The notes under the pieces: generated by a model
What the model saw: only the letters and a program-made list of their open reading frames with translations
The model's database searches: none
What the model was told of the DNA's origin: nothing
Shown here: positions 10,385-20,786 of the stretch, in pieces
Layout of the letters: the number at the start of each line of letters is the position of its first letter
Numbering within the stretch: the stretch's first letter is position 1
Origin: Candidatus Mesenet endosymbiont of Phosphuga atrata
Lineage (GTDB): Bacteria > Pseudomonadota > Alphaproteobacteria > Rickettsiales > Anaplasmataceae
Length of the DNA stretch: 64,000 nucleotides
Assembly: GCF_964020175.1 (NCBI RefSeq)
Contig: NZ_OZ026541.1
Coordinates: 62,001 to 126,000, forward strand
Reading direction: 5' to 3'
Translations under genes and position numbers: made by a program

Positions 10385-10807
10385 CTAAATCCGTTGTTTT
10401 TTAAAGCTTTTAAAATTTTCAATTTCCTCTTGATCTTGCAGATTTTCTATAAAATGATCTAATTTATCTTGCTTATTTTTATATTCTTCAGCTGTATCCA
10501 TTTCTTTCTTTTTAGCTGTAATATTAGGCCATTTTTTTGCGTACTCAGTATTGAGATTATAAAATAACTTGAGCATTCTTTGTTCTTTTGCTAGCAGATC
10601 ATCAGCTCGGTCTAAAATATCTTTTACTCCATCGTCAGTAACAATTGCATCTATTGGGCACTCTGGGATACATACCCCACAGTCAATACATTGGTCTGGA
10701 TCTATAACCAACATATTTTCCCCCTCATAAAAACAGTCAACAGGGCAAACTTCAACACAATCTGTATATTTGCATTTTATGCATTTTTCCGTAACAAAAT
10801 GCGTCAT
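10385..10807 (-). CDS. fdxA: Seven-iron ferredoxin FdxA
   Basis: Small electron carrier with one [3Fe-4S] and one [4Fe-4S] cluster. The first cysteine set is [17 protein letters not shown] near the N-terminus, the second [12 protein letters not shown] about 30 residues on. A charged helical C-terminal extension brings the length to 140, larger than minimal ferredoxins but typical of alphaproteobacterial FdxA. Adjacent to the antiporter-subunit gene on the same strand, about 75 bases apart, so co-transcription is possible. Confidence 0.92.
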   Translation of the reverse strand: MTHFVTEKCIKCKYTDCVEVCPVDCFYEGENMLVIDPDQCIDCGVCIPECPIDAIVTDDGVKDILDRADDLLAKEQRMLKLFYNLNTEYAKKWPNITAKKKEMDTAEEYKNKQDKLDHFIENLQDQEEIENFKSFKKQRI

Positions 10808-10881
10808 GTAAATGTTAAATAAATAATACTCTAAATTAAAGGTATATTTTATTAATTCAAGATTTTTGTGATTCTAAAGGA

Positions 10882-12321
10882 TTATTGAAGCAAAGCAGAA
10901 ATCTTATCTGCAATATCTACAATTGGTTTGCTGTATATACCAAATACTACTATTGGTATAACCATAAACCATGAGCATAAAAGCATTGTAATTGGAATTT
11001 GGGTAATTTTCATTTCTTGGTTAGCTTTTAGATACATTTTTTCAATTACTTTCCAAACATATATCACTGACAAAAATGACCCTAAGACAAAAATGACAAG
11101 AGGTACCCACAAGATGGAGTCAATAATTGACTTAAGTAAATACCACTTAGCAACAAAACCAAAGGTAATTGGCACGCCTATAAGACCCATACCTAATATG
11201 ATAAATATAGGTGTTATAGAAGATTTATTTAAGTTTTCTATATTTGTTGTGCCCGTTGTATAAGAGGCACAACCGGCTACCATAAATAGTGCAGACTTTA
11301 CTATACTGTGGCTTATCATGTGGATTATAGCAGCAGTAAGGCCTGCCTTAGAATTCAAACTAACCCCCAAGATGATATAACCAATTTGAGCTACACTTGA
11401 ATAAGCAAGCAGCTTTTTCAAATCTTTTTCTACAATTGCTAGCAGACCACCAAAAACTATTCCGCACAAAGCCAGGATTAATAACAAATGAGTCAGATAT
11501 GATTCAATGAATAACGAGTTTGCATAAAAAATTGAATAATAAATTCTAAGCAGAACATAAATCATAACTTTAGTTGCAGTACCGGAGAAAAAGATAGTAA
11601 CAAAACTAGGAGATGCGCTATAAGCATTAACTAGCCAACGGTTTAAAGGAAAAAGTGCTATTTTAATTAATAAACCAATAACGATAAAAATTAACCCCGA
11701 TTGTATGATAAGACTATCGTGTAGATATGAGATTTTTAATGCTAAATCAGATATGTTAAGTGTTCCAGTTACTGAATAAAGTAATCCCACCCCAATTAAG
11801 TAAAAAGTTGCACCTATTGTCCCATTTATCAAATATTCAAACGCTGCAGTTAAAGACGATTTTGATCTACCCATTGCAACTAATATATATGATGAAAGAG
11901 ATGATATCTCAAGAAACACGTAAATATTAAAAACGTCATTTGTGACTAAAATCCCTATAAATCCACTTAAACAAAATAAAAATATAGAATATAAACCTGC
12001 TATTTTATCTTCATCTATCTCTTTTTTATTTATGTAAAATCCATACAGTATGCTCATTAGAGATATAAAGTTAATGAGGCATAACATTACCGCATTAAAT
12101 AGGTCAATTCTCAGCTCTATTCCATACGGAGCTATCCATCCACCTACGTTGTAATTTATAATTTCCCCATTGTATGTCTTGCATAAAAGTAATGATGAGA
12201 TAAGTAGGGTAGTAGAAGTTGTAATTAAAGATAAAATCCAAGATAATTTGTGATTATTGAACAAAAAACAAAGGATTGCAGAAGTTAAAGGTATTATAAC
12301 TTGCAAAATAGGCAATATCAC
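10882..12321 (-). CDS. Proton-translocating membrane subunit, MrpD-like (NuoN/MrpD superfamily)
   Basis: A 479-residue polytopic membrane protein with about 13-14 hydrophobic helices. The proton-antiporter core is visible: FNIYVFLEISSLSSYILVA with the conserved Glu, SLTAAFEYLINGTIG, an internal Lys in LLIKIALFPLNRWL, and KDLKKLLAYSSVAQIGYI in the second half. The last motif and the overall spacing favour the cation/proton antiporter subunit D (MrpD) over complex I NuoN, but the families are close. Rickettsiales carry scattered Mrp-like subunits. The start is a GTG with a stop a few codons upstream. Confidence 0.8.
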   Translation of the reverse strand: MILPILQVIIPLTSAILCFLFNNHKLSWILSLITTSTTLLISSLLLCKTYNGEIINYNVGGWIAPYGIELRIDLFNAVMLCLINFISLMSILYGFYINKKEIDEDKIAGLYSIFLFCLSGFIGILVTNDVFNIYVFLEISSLSSYILVAMGRSKSSLTAAFEYLINGTIGATFYLIGVGLLYSVTGTLNISDLALKISYLHDSLIIQSGLIFIVIGLLIKIALFPLNRWLVNAYSASPSFVTIFFSGTATKVMIYVLLRIYYSIFYANSLFIESYLTHLLLILALCGIVFGGLLAIVEKDLKKLLAYSSVAQIGYIILGVSLNSKAGLTAAIIHMISHSIVKSALFMVAGCASYTTGTTNIENLNKSSITPIFIILGMGLIGVPITFGFVAKWYLLKSIIDSILWVPLVIFVLGSFLSVIYVWKVIEKMYLKANQEMKITQIPITMLLCSWFMVIPIVVFGIYSKPIVDIADKISALLQ

Positions 12322-12419
12322 GTTTTAGAAACTATTTTAAACTAAAAATATACTTTTAAAGTGTAAAAGTGTAAAATAATTTTGCTTATAGCAAATATTT
12401 TTGTAAGTTAAGGAAGAAT

Positions 12420-12737
12420 ATGGCATTTTCTGATCAGATAAAATTTTTCTTTAGAAAAAACAAGACACTAGTGGGAAAGGATGAGTATGGTAATGCTTAC
12501 TATGAGGTGAATGATAAAAAAACTAAAAAGAGATGGGTTATATATAATAAAATTGAAGATCCGGTTAGAATCCCACCCAAATGGCATCTTTGGCTTCATT
12601 ATACTAGTGATAATGTTCCAAAAACACAAGACAGTTTGATAAGATGTATAATTGATCCTATAGAAATACATAGTGACACTAATCACTATCTCTCAAATAG
12701 TAATATCACTTATAAAAATTGGAGTCCAAATGACTAA
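12420..12737 (+). CDS. NDUFA12-family protein (complex I accessory / 17.2 kDa subunit-like)
   Basis: A 105-residue protein with the NDUFA12 core: LVGKDEYGNAYYE, then KRWVIYN, RIPPKWHLWLHYTSDNVP. In mitochondria this is an accessory subunit of complex I; alphaproteobacteria share it, probably with a role in respiratory complex I assembly or stability. It ends eight bases inside the next gene, a translationally coupled pair seen in other alphaproteobacteria. Confidence 0.9.
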   Translation: MAFSDQIKFFFRKNKTLVGKDEYGNAYYEVNDKKTKKRWVIYNKIEDPVRIPPKWHLWLHYTSDNVPKTQDSLIRCIIDPIEIHSDTNHYLSNSNITYKNWSPND

Positions 12738-13179
12738 ATCTAATATTACTGAAGCAATAATAGGACTATTTGTTTTAGTTTTTGTTGCTGTTATAGCTTT
12801 TTTTATTTTTGATAATTTAAAGACAAATCATGATGATTGTTATCAAGTAAATGCCATGTTTTCTGATGTGACAGGTTTGGATGTTGGTAGTAGCGTCAAA
12901 ATTTCTGGGGTTAAGGCTGGAGTAGTTACTAATATATCTCTTAAAAAGGAAGGTTATGTAGTTGAAGTTAGTATGTGCATCAACGAAAACATATTATTAC
13001 CAGTTGATAGTATTGCTAGAGTAACTAATAGCAATCTTTTAGAAAATAAATTTATTAATATATATCCTGGAGCAGAGGATGATGTGGTTACAAGTGGTGG
13101 TATCATTGAAAACACTCAATCTGATATGGGCATAAGTAAATTAGTCGACAAAGCTATTTCTTCATTAATGAAGAAATAG
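12730..13179 (+). CDS. mlaD: MlaD/MCE-domain lipid transport protein
   Basis: Substrate-binding component of the Mla-type phospholipid ABC transporter, anchored in the inner membrane with its MCE domain in the periplasm. Residues 7-27 are one membrane anchor (EAIIGLFVLVFVAVIAFFIF); the MCE domain follows (VTGLDVGSSVKISGVKAGVV). I chose ATG 12730, preceded by GGAG at 12721, over the longer frame from 12673, which would run inside the upstream gene. It overlaps that gene by eight bases. The 149 residues are normal for the short MlaD type. Confidence 0.9.
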   Translation: MTKSNITEAIIGLFVLVFVAVIAFFIFDNLKTNHDDCYQVNAMFSDVTGLDVGSSVKISGVKAGVVTNISLKKEGYVVEVSMCINENILLPVDSIARVTNSNLLENKFINIYPGAEDDVVTSGGIIENTQSDMGISKLVDKAISSLMKK

Positions 13180-13199
13180 AATTTAAAAAAGCTATACAG

Positions 13200-13893
13200 T
13201 TACCTGAAAGTTTTGATAACTAAACAACAAAAAATAAACTCAAAGCATCCTGATTATAAATGCTAAAGCAATAGGAAGATTTTTTTTGGCAATATAGGAA
13301 TTATAGAATAGAAATTAGTAAAAAATTGGATTTTAGGTTCGCTAAAGAAGCAGTGGAATTTAGAGAAGCATTAAAAAATAAATTAAGTTTTGGAATAGCT
13401 TGGAAGTATTAGCTATATTATCCTACATAATAATATATAAAGAAAGGTTTCGATGATTGAGCGGATTCGACAAAATGGTAGTATAGCCATTCCTTTAAAG
13501 ATCTGAACGAGATAAGATAAAGATTTAGGAGGCCAGCATCTATTTAAGGAAAAAAGCAATTGGATGAAGGATGTGGCTCGGAGGTTTAACTGTATGAATG
13601 GCAGCAAAAGAAACAGGAGATTTTCAGTCATTGGAACTATAATCATAAAATTACCGACTGTTTGCTGAATTTGCTGAAAAGCACAGAGAGAAAACTCTAT
13701 CGGAAATCTGGGGTAATATTAATTTTCGAACGAGCATTTAAAAAGATTGGATTTACGCGTAAAAAAAGACCTACGGATACAAAAAAAAGGACGAAGAGCT
13801 GAATTCTTAAAGATTCTGGGAACAAAAAACCATTTGTTTATATTGATGAATCCGGTATAGAGAGCATACGGATATTGCCGGACATAAGATTTT
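13200..13893 (+). pseudogene. Degenerate IS630-like transposase remnant
   Basis: Short readable pieces in different frames include KKIGFTRKKRPTDTKKRT (about 13740-13795) followed by KKPFVYIDESGIES (about 13826-13866), the DNA-binding linker and first catalytic Asp of an IS630-type transposase. Earlier parts (13440-13740) look like its helix-turn-helix domain with stops and indels. The C-terminal half is absent: the remnant runs straight into the 3' end of hemF. Confidence 0.65.
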
Positions 13894-14724
13894 TTACTTC
13901 CACTTCACCAAAGGTGGCATAGACATCATTATAGCATCTGGATTACCATTTGTTAAAATACCAAATTTTGTCCCACGATCATATAGCAAATTAAATTCTA
14001 CGTATCTACCACGTTTAATTAGTTGATATTCCTTTTGCTCTTCTGTCCATGATTTACTCATATGCTTACGTATTACAGAAGGGTAAATCTCAAGAAAAGT
14101 TCTGCCAACAGCTTGTGTATATGCAAAGTCACCTTCCCAACTATCAGAGCTTAAGTTATCGTAAAATATCCCACCTATTCCTCTTGGCTCTTTTCTGTGA
14201 TGAAGAAAGAAATAGTCATCACACTGTTTTTTAAATTGTGGATAATAGTTGGGATTAAACTCATTGCACATTTTTTCTATTTTGCCATGGAGAAATCGAT
14301 AATCTTCATCATTGCAGTAGGTGGGAGTAAAGTCAATCCCGCCACCAAACCACGATTTTGCAGTAACTATAAACCTTGTGTTCATATGAGCTGCAGGTAC
14401 CAGCGGTGAATGCATGTGCGAAACTATGGAAATTCCACTAGCCCAAAACTTGCCATCATTTTCTTTTGCTCCAGGAACTTCATCCATAAGTTTTTCTGCA
14501 ATCTTTCCATGAACCGTTGATATATTGACACCAACTTTTTCAAACACTTTACCATACATTATAGTCATCTCCCCACCGCCACCTCCTGGGCGATCCCACT
14601 TTTTTCTATTTATCTTTAGAGGCTCAGCCGAAAATTCCTTTTCAATAGCTAGAAACTCATCCACTATTGAATCTCTTAAACTCACAAACCATTCTGATGC
14701 TAGATTTTTTTGCTTATCGATCAT
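13894..14724 (-). CDS. hemF: Coproporphyrinogen III oxidase, aerobic
   Basis: Oxygen-dependent decarboxylation of coproporphyrinogen III to protoporphyrinogen IX in haem synthesis. Seen: GGGGGEMTIMYGKVFEKVG, the histidine-containing HMHSPLVPAAHMNTRF, WFGGGIDFTPTY, and the C-terminal RGRYVEFNLLYDRGTKFG signature. The protein stops at PPLVKWK, a little shorter than many HemF proteins, which continue past this tryptophan. IS630 debris begins at the stop, so a few terminal residues may have been replaced. All catalytic segments are present. Confidence 0.95.
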   Translation of the reverse strand: MIDKQKNLASEWFVSLRDSIVDEFLAIEKEFSAEPLKINRKKWDRPGGGGGEMTIMYGKVFEKVGVNISTVHGKIAEKLMDEVPGAKENDGKFWASGISIVSHMHSPLVPAAHMNTRFIVTAKSWFGGGIDFTPTYCNDEDYRFLHGKIEKMCNEFNPNYYPQFKKQCDDYFFLHHRKEPRGIGGIFYDNLSSDSWEGDFAYTQAVGRTFLEIYPSVIRKHMSKSWTEEQKEYQLIKRGRYVEFNLLYDRGTKFGILTNGNPDAIMMSMPPLVKWK

Positions 14725-14750
14725 TTCTAGTGCTTAAAATTAATATGGTA

Positions 14751-15842
14751 TTAGAAATTAGATTTCAAACCAACTAAAAATACATGCCCTGAATTGCTAC
14801 TATCTGCAGGTTCTTGAGTGTTGAATTTTACAAAGTCTATATAATATGAAGCATTTTTTGCTAAATATTTCTCCCAATTTATAGACCATGAAAGAAAATT
14901 GTTATTCCCCTTAGTACTTATAAAATGCATAAAACTACCGCGCCAGTTATTATGATAGTAAGCAATGCCAGTATTTACATAGTAAGTTTCAGGAGAGTTT
15001 TTGCGTCCAGATGTACCAATATTACCATATGCAATTACATATCTTATGTTCTTATACTGCAGATCTAAGCCAGCATTCCATGTCTGTAGTTTATTCAATT
15101 TTTTAGCTGAATTCTCATTAGCCAATTCACCAGTTAGAGATAATGAATAATTGATGATTTTAAAAGCACAATTACTATAAGTAATTCCTCCACTTACTAT
15201 TCTTTGATATCCTGCATCATCATCTTTAGGAAGATAGTTTAAACCTATTTGTACTCCACGTATTTTGGGAGAATAATAACTCACTCTTAGAGATTTAAGT
15301 CCCTTATAGTCAATATATAAATCTGGTTTTACCCAAAATATGCCACCTGTGTCATACCCTGAACCATCATCTGCCTTATTAAACCCTCTAAGATTTGCAA
15401 GATCTGCCCATCTCCCATTTATTCCTCCAGCTCCAAAGTACATTTTCGAACCCATGCTTCTACTTATAGTATCATCAAAGCCGAGTTTCATTATACCTCT
15501 ATTTTGCGTTGCAAAAAAGATATGCATTTCATCTATATTTATTTCCAGAGGTTTAGGCTTAAAAGATGTGAATTTCGTTGATAGTTTGATCTTGGCACCA
15601 AGATTATCTTCACTGTCTTTTTTACGTATATAAAGAAAACCAATATTTGAATCTAGTAAAATTGTACCATTCTTGCCATCACTAAAGCGTTCTTCATTAT
15701 TTTTTATATGTCCCATACTAAAGCTAGTGCTTCCTTCTAGCTCCGCATATTTATCTTCACTGCTTATGATTGTCTTAGTAGCATGGCAGTTATGTCCGTA
15801 CGATATGTACAAAATCAAGATAATAAAATATAGGTTTCTCAT
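14751..15842 (-). CDS. Outer-membrane beta-barrel (porin-like) protein
   Basis: An N-terminal signal peptide (about 21 residues, hydrophobic core YFIILILYISYG, cleavage likely after CHA) is followed by alternating amphipathic strands and a C-terminal Phe (GLKSNF), the BAM-recognition signature of an outer-membrane barrel. Length and strand pattern resemble bacterial porins of the Gram-negative type. I chose ATG 15842; a TTG two codons earlier is in frame. It probably mediates solute passage and, being surface exposed, may contact the host vacuole. The specific substrate is unknown. Confidence 0.75.
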   Translation of the reverse strand: MRNLYFIILILYISYGHNCHATKTIISSEDKYAELEGSTSFSMGHIKNNEERFSDGKNGTILLDSNIGFLYIRKKDSEDNLGAKIKLSTKFTSFKPKPLEINIDEMHIFFATQNRGIMKLGFDDTISRSMGSKMYFGAGGINGRWADLANLRGFNKADDGSGYDTGGIFWVKPDLYIDYKGLKSLRVSYYSPKIRGVQIGLNYLPKDDDAGYQRIVSGGITYSNCAFKIINYSLSLTGELANENSAKKLNKLQTWNAGLDLQYKNIRYVIAYGNIGTSGRKNSPETYYVNTGIAYYHNNWRGSFMHFISTKGNNNFLSWSINWEKYLAKNASYYIDFVKFNTQEPADSSNSGHVFLVGLKSNF

Positions 15843-15989
15843 TAACAACTATTTACTACTAAGACATAAATATATTATATCTATATATTAAAAAATCAAT
15901 ATAAAGTTGTTTGATAGAATGTTTGCAACAAAATTATAGGCCAGGATTAGGTATTGAGTATATAATGAATCTCTTTAGATGTTTGAATT

Positions 15990-18806
15990 ATGGATGACTT
16001 TATTCGAATAAAAGGTGCTAGAGAACACAATTTATGCAATATTGACGTTGACATACCAAAAAATAAATTGGTTGTAATCAGTGGGCTGAGTGGTTCTGGA
16101 AAATCTACGCTTGCTTTTGATACAATATATGCAGAAGGACAGCGCCGCTATGTGGAAAGCCTTTCAGCTTATGCTCGTCAATTTTTAAACATGCATGATA
16201 AACCTGATGTTGAATCAATCACTGGTCTATCACCAGCAATATCAATCAATCAAAAATCGATAATTAAAAATCCAAGATCAACTGTAGGTACAGCAACTGA
16301 AATTTATGATTACTTACGCCTTTTGTACGCTCGCATTGGCACTGCATATTCTCCAGCAACAGGTAAGCCAATTACAAAACAAACTACAACTCAAATAGTA
16401 GATGTAATACAGGCTCTACCTATGGAAACAAAAATATATATCCTTGCAGGGATTGTGCGTGGTCGCAAAGGCGAGCATCAAAAAGAAATATTAGAGGTAA
16501 AAAAGCAAGGATATACTAGACTAAAAATTAATAAAAAAATATATAGTATCGATGATCTACCACAACTGGATAAAAATAAAAAACATGATGTATTTGTTGT
16601 AGTAGATAGGGTATCTGTAACGGCTGATTTAGATAATCGTCTGCCCAGTAGTGTTGAAGCAGCACTGAAGCTTGGTTGCGGCCTCATGCATGTTGAAATT
16701 GTAGGTCTACCTGATGATGACAACTTAGATTATAATTGCGGACAAATACTGGCTTTTTCAGAAAATCTTGCCTGCCCTGAATCTGGTTTTACAATTGAAG
16801 AAATAGAGCCACGGCTTTTTTCCTTTAATAGTCCTTATGGTGCATGTAGCGTATGTGATGGACTGGGGAAAAAATCAGATATTGATATCAAGCTTATCGT
16901 GCCGGATGAAAACTTATCTATTGCCGATGGTGCTTTAAAACTGATAGGTCCTATAAAAGGTTCCGCTATACATCCTTACTCATATATAGTAGAGGATGCA
17001 ATATCAGCACTAGCAAAATTATATAATTTTGATTTCAATCAGCCATGGAGTGAGCTTAGTCAAGATGCAAAAAACGCAATTCTTTTTGGCTCTGGTAATC
17101 AGGAAATTAGCTATAGATTTACTGCAAAGAAGCCCTTTCCTGGCCTAATTACCTTGCTAAAAAATGAGCAAGATATAGAAAAATATTATGGCACTGTTTA
17201 CTGCAATAGTTGCCAAGGGTTTAGGTTAAAAAAAGAAGCGCTATCAATAAAAATACATGAAAAACATATAGGTGAAGTGACAAAGCTTTCTATAGATGAG
17301 GCTTTACTGTGGTTTCAAAAATTGCCTACAGTGCTAACTGAGCAACAAAATCAAATATCAGAAAAAATATTAGATGAGATAACAAAACGCCTGAGTTTTC
17401 TTAAGAATGTAGGACTAGATTATTTAACACTTGAGCGTGAATCAGGCACGCTATCTGGTGGTGAAAGTCAAAGGATTAGGCTTGCATCACAAATTGGCTC
17501 AGGTCTTACTGGCATATTATACGTTCTAGATGAACCGTCTATTGGTTTGCATCAATGCGACAATGATTTGCTGATAAAAACTTTAAAAGATTTAAGAGAT
17601 GTCGGCAATACAGTTATAGTGGTTGAGCATGATGAAGATACAATTATGAATGCAGATTATGTAATTGATATTGGTCCAGGAGCTGGAGTAAATGGTGGTA
17701 AGATAATTGCTCAAGGTACACCAGAGGAAATTAAAAAGAATCCAAGTAGCATAACAGGTCAATATTTAAGTAAAAATAAAGTAATTCCCATACCAAAAAG
17801 GCGCAAAAGTTCAGATAAATACATTGAGGTAATTGGTGCGTGTGAGAACAATTTGCGCGATATAAATGTCAAATTCCCTCTTGGTAATTTCATTTGTGTT
17901 ACTGGAGTATCAGGTGGAGGAAAGTCAAGTTTAGTTATTGAAACGTTGTATAAATATGCAGCGCATAGAATATACAGCTCTTCCCAGCCATATGGGAAAT
18001 GCACTGCTATTAAAGGACTTGAATATATAGATAAAGTTATAGAAATAGATCAATCTCCAATAGGAAGAACACCGGCATCAAACCCAGCAACTTATGTTGG
18101 TTTATTTACTCACATGAGAAATTGGTTTGCAAATTTGCAGGAATCTAGGGCTCGTGGATATAAAGTAGGTAGATTTTCTTTTAATACAAAAGGCGGAAGA
18201 TGTGAAGCATGCAAAGGAGATGGATATCTAACAATTGAGATGCATTTTCTGCCTGATGTTTATGTTAAATGTGAGCAATGCAAAGGGTTTAGGTATAATC
18301 GTGAGACTTTAGAAATTGTGTATAAAGGTAAGTCAATAGCTGATATTTTAAATATGACAGTTGATCAAGCATGTGACTTTTTTGCAAATATGCAGATCAT
18401 CAAAGAGAAACTAGTTTCGCTTCAGGAGGTAGGCATAGGCTACATAAAACTTGGCCAACCATCAACCACTTTATCTGGAGGTGAAGCACAGAGAATAAAG
18501 CTATCTAAAGAATTGTCAAAACGTGCTACCGGTAAGACCTTATACATTCTTGATGAACCGACAACTGGCTTGCATTTTGAAGATATAAGTAATCTCCTTA
18601 AAATATTACATAAATTAGCTGACCTAGGTAACACAGTTATAGTGATTGAACATAATTTGCATGTGATTAAAACTGCAGATCATATTATAGATATCGGCCC
18701 GGGAGGAGGGATAAGAGGAGGGAAGGTCGTTGCTGCTTGCCCTCCAGATAAGGTAGTTAATATTTCAGAAAGTATGACTGGTAAGTATTTAAGGTCTTAT
18801 TTGTAA
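15990..18806 (+). CDS. uvrA: Excinuclease ABC subunit A
   Basis: Damage-recognition ATPase of nucleotide excision repair, acting with UvrB. Two ABC modules are visible: Walker [10 protein letters not shown] near residue 31 and GVSGGGKSS near 640, with signatures [12 protein letters not shown] and [11 protein letters not shown] and Walker B VLDEPS and ILDEPT. Zinc modules CSVCDGLG and CEACKGDG...CEQCKG are present. The 938 residues are complete. It converges with the 18810 gene, the two stops being only a few bases apart. Confidence 0.97.
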   Translation: MDDFIRIKGAREHNLCNIDVDIPKNKLVVISGLSGSGKSTLAFDTIYAEGQRRYVESLSAYARQFLNMHDKPDVESITGLSPAISINQKSIIKNPRSTVGTATEIYDYLRLLYARIGTAYSPATGKPITKQTTTQIVDVIQALPMETKIYILAGIVRGRKGEHQKEILEVKKQGYTRLKINKKIYSIDDLPQLDKNKKHDVFVVVDRVSVTADLDNRLPSSVEAALKLGCGLMHVEIVGLPDDDNLDYNCGQILAFSENLACPESGFTIEEIEPRLFSFNSPYGACSVCDGLGKKSDIDIKLIVPDENLSIADGALKLIGPIKGSAIHPYSYIVEDAISALAKLYNFDFNQPWSELSQDAKNAILFGSGNQEISYRFTAKKPFPGLITLLKNEQDIEKYYGTVYCNSCQGFRLKKEALSIKIHEKHIGEVTKLSIDEALLWFQKLPTVLTEQQNQISEKILDEITKRLSFLKNVGLDYLTLERESGTLSGGESQRIRLASQIGSGLTGILYVLDEPSIGLHQCDNDLLIKTLKDLRDVGNTVIVVEHDEDTIMNADYVIDIGPGAGVNGGKIIAQGTPEEIKKNPSSITGQYLSKNKVIPIPKRRKSSDKYIEVIGACENNLRDINVKFPLGNFICVTGVSGGGKSSLVIETLYKYAAHRIYSSSQPYGKCTAIKGLEYIDKVIEIDQSPIGRTPASNPATYVGLFTHMRNWFANLQESRARGYKVGRFSFNTKGGRCEACKGDGYLTIEMHFLPDVYVKCEQCKGFRYNRETLEIVYKGKSIADILNMTVDQACDFFANMQIIKEKLVSLQEVGIGYIKLGQPSTTLSGGEAQRIKLSKELSKRATGKTLYILDEPTTGLHFEDISNLLKILHKLADLGNTVIVIEHNLHVIKTADHIIDIGPGGGIRGGKVVAACPPDKVVNISESMTGKYLRSYL

Positions 18807-18809
18807 AAT

Positions 18810-19382
18810 TTACTCTCTACTATTTTTAATAGCAGCCTTAACAACTGCAACCTTTGCAAGCTGTAATAGACTATATAGCTCTTGTTTACTCATCTGTTTT
18901 TTATCCCTTTTATCATACTGATAATTTATTACGTTAACTCCAAGTCCAGTGTCATATCCTTTACCTTCAATATAATTATTTACTCTTTTGTCTATCATAC
19001 TGAGATGATACCCAAATGAAGAAGTATCTTCTATGTGATAGTGCTGTAAAGAATGAAAAGCAGAGATCATGTAATCTAATTCCTTTAATATTATTACATT
19101 ACTGTAAGCCAGCATCCAATTTTGAAAGGTGGGTCCTTCTCTGAAATGGCAAGGGACAGATGAGTCAGAAGCAAAAGTATTATATTCAATGCACTCTTTA
19201 AAATTTTCTCTTAAATATTGTCTATTAGCTGTATGTAGATTTTTATAATTTGAAAATTTATAGATAATGTCTTCCTGAAATTTGTTTTTGTCGCTTATTA
19301 TTTTAAGTAGTGCTTCGATGTCTCGCTTTTTATATAAAAACTCATATACACACATAAGATAACCACGTGGCCAATTTGTCAT
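18810..19382 (-). CDS. Hypothetical protein, probably 5'-truncated by an IS5 remnant
   Basis: A 190-residue soluble protein of no recognised family, rich in aromatic and charged residues. The frame stays open for about 16 codons upstream of the first ATG with plausible coding content (SIEDDEVLENIKYH) and is then cut by a stop exactly where IS5-type sequence begins (about 19433). This suggests that the original N-terminus was removed by insertion. No function can be assigned. Confidence 0.5.
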   Translation of the reverse strand: MTNWPRGYLMCVYEFLYKKRDIEALLKIISDKNKFQEDIIYKFSNYKNLHTANRQYLRENFKECIEYNTFASDSSVPCHFREGPTFQNWMLAYSNVIILKELDYMISAFHSLQHYHIEDTSSFGYHLSMIDKRVNNYIEGKGYDTGLGVNVINYQYDKRDKKQMSKQELYSLLQLAKVAVVKAAIKNSRE

Positions 19383-19432
19383 ATGATATTTAATGTTCTC
19401 AAGAACTTCATCATCTTCAATAGACCTCTATC

Positions 19433-19935
19433 GAAACTAGCCTAAAATCAGAAAAGGGGAAGGTTTCAAAAAAATATAAAATAGTAAAAGAGTTGGAGGA
19501 TGAGAAATTTCGCAAGGGCTAAAAATTCAATAAGATAGTGAAAGTTCTACAGGAAAAAAGAAGAAGGCTAAAGGAGGAAATAAGCTAAATGAGGAAATTA
19601 ATGGCATTATTCGTGGACCTATTTCCATATTGCACAAAACTATGGGAGATATAAAACAGTAAAGTGGGTGGAATAATAAAGCACCAAGATTTTGCATTAC
19701 CTGGAAAAAAGAGCTATTAAAGTCAGATGTGCAATATGAGATTCTGGTAGTAGACGGAACAGAAACTCCCATAGAGAGACCAAAAAAAAGCAGAAGAGAT
19801 TTTATTCTGGAAAGAAAAAGAAACATACGATAAAAACACAAGTAGTTATAGCAAAAGAAAGTAAGAAAATTGTATTTTGCTCACGGTAAACGACATGACT
19901 TTAGGATTTTTAAAGAATCGAAAATTTACATGTTA
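19433..19935 (+). pseudogene. IS5-family (ISL2-like) transposase remnant
   Basis: Readable fragments give the catalytic core of an IS5 transposase: TIKWVE and KHQDFALPGKKELLK (about 19655-19715), then QYEILVVDGTETPIERPKK with the first catalytic Asp (about 19732-19790), and KRHDF (about 19890-19905). Stops and frame changes between them show decay. The end near 19433 abuts the truncated 18810 gene. Confidence 0.75.
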
Positions 19936-19941
19936 TCAACT

Positions 19942-20785
19942 ACTTGTATTAAATAAGATTTGAACTGACACTTAGAACAAAAAAATAAGAGAAATGAATA
20001 CAATACAAAAAAAATACTAAAATTAGGATTTTAGCAAGACAACTAGGAAATGTGTCACAAGCGTATGGGATATTCAAATTTTATCGCTTCAAGGAGTTAT
20101 ACGAAAATGGAGATGAGATAAGTAAGAAAGTTTGCAAACAGAGTTTCGGAAGACATAGAAAGATCTGTATAGCAACAGAATTTCCAGCATATAAAAAATG
20201 AGCTGAGAAAAAAATAATATCTGAAGGTGGATAGTTGAGACTTTTAAGAAAAGACTTAAAGCACTAGAAGCAAAAAGATGGAATAATTCTAACAGCTTTA
20301 GAAAAAGTGAAAGAACAAAGATAGTGAAATTGATACTCAGGTTATCTGGGTTCTCAGGATACATATTACGTGGGTAATATAATGGGCGAATTTACCAGCT
20401 AGACTTTTATTGATACTTATTCTCGTTTGCTAAGTCGATAAGACAGCAATTACCTCTTGCTAAATGATAGCATTCTTTGATATTGCGCATTTTGACTGAT
20501 AGAGGTACAGAATATTGCGTGAAATTATCAGCTTTATTTAGGCATATCGATCATTCTAGAACCAAAACCCACTCTCCACAGACCAATGCTTCACAAAACT
20601 ATGCAAATCATCTTTAGAAATATAGTTCTTTAGAAGATCTGCAAATTGATGTTGGTTGCGTTCTTACAACGAAACAATCAGACAAATATTGCTATGATAA
20701 AACGCCAATGCAAACTTTTCTTGATATATTGCTTTTTAGAAAAATATTAAATCAGGATTCTGATAGTATATTTAAATTCGGGAGT
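19942..20785 (+). pseudogene. IS481-like transposase remnant, copy A
   Basis: Helix-turn-helix part (ILARQLGNVSQAYGIFKF, about 20025-20080) and an integrase-core part (TFIDTYSRL about 20403-20430; DRGTEYC about 20498-20518; KYCYDKTPMQTFLD about 20685-20730) in broken frames. The first 690 bases are repeated, inverted, at 21838-22529. It is interrupted on the right by IS256-like sequence. Confidence 0.7.
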
Positions 20786-20786
20786 A

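Noticed and set aside
10882..12321. Complex I NuoN
   Set aside because: Not excluded, but the MrpD-type motifs and absence of nuo neighbours favour an antiporter subunit.
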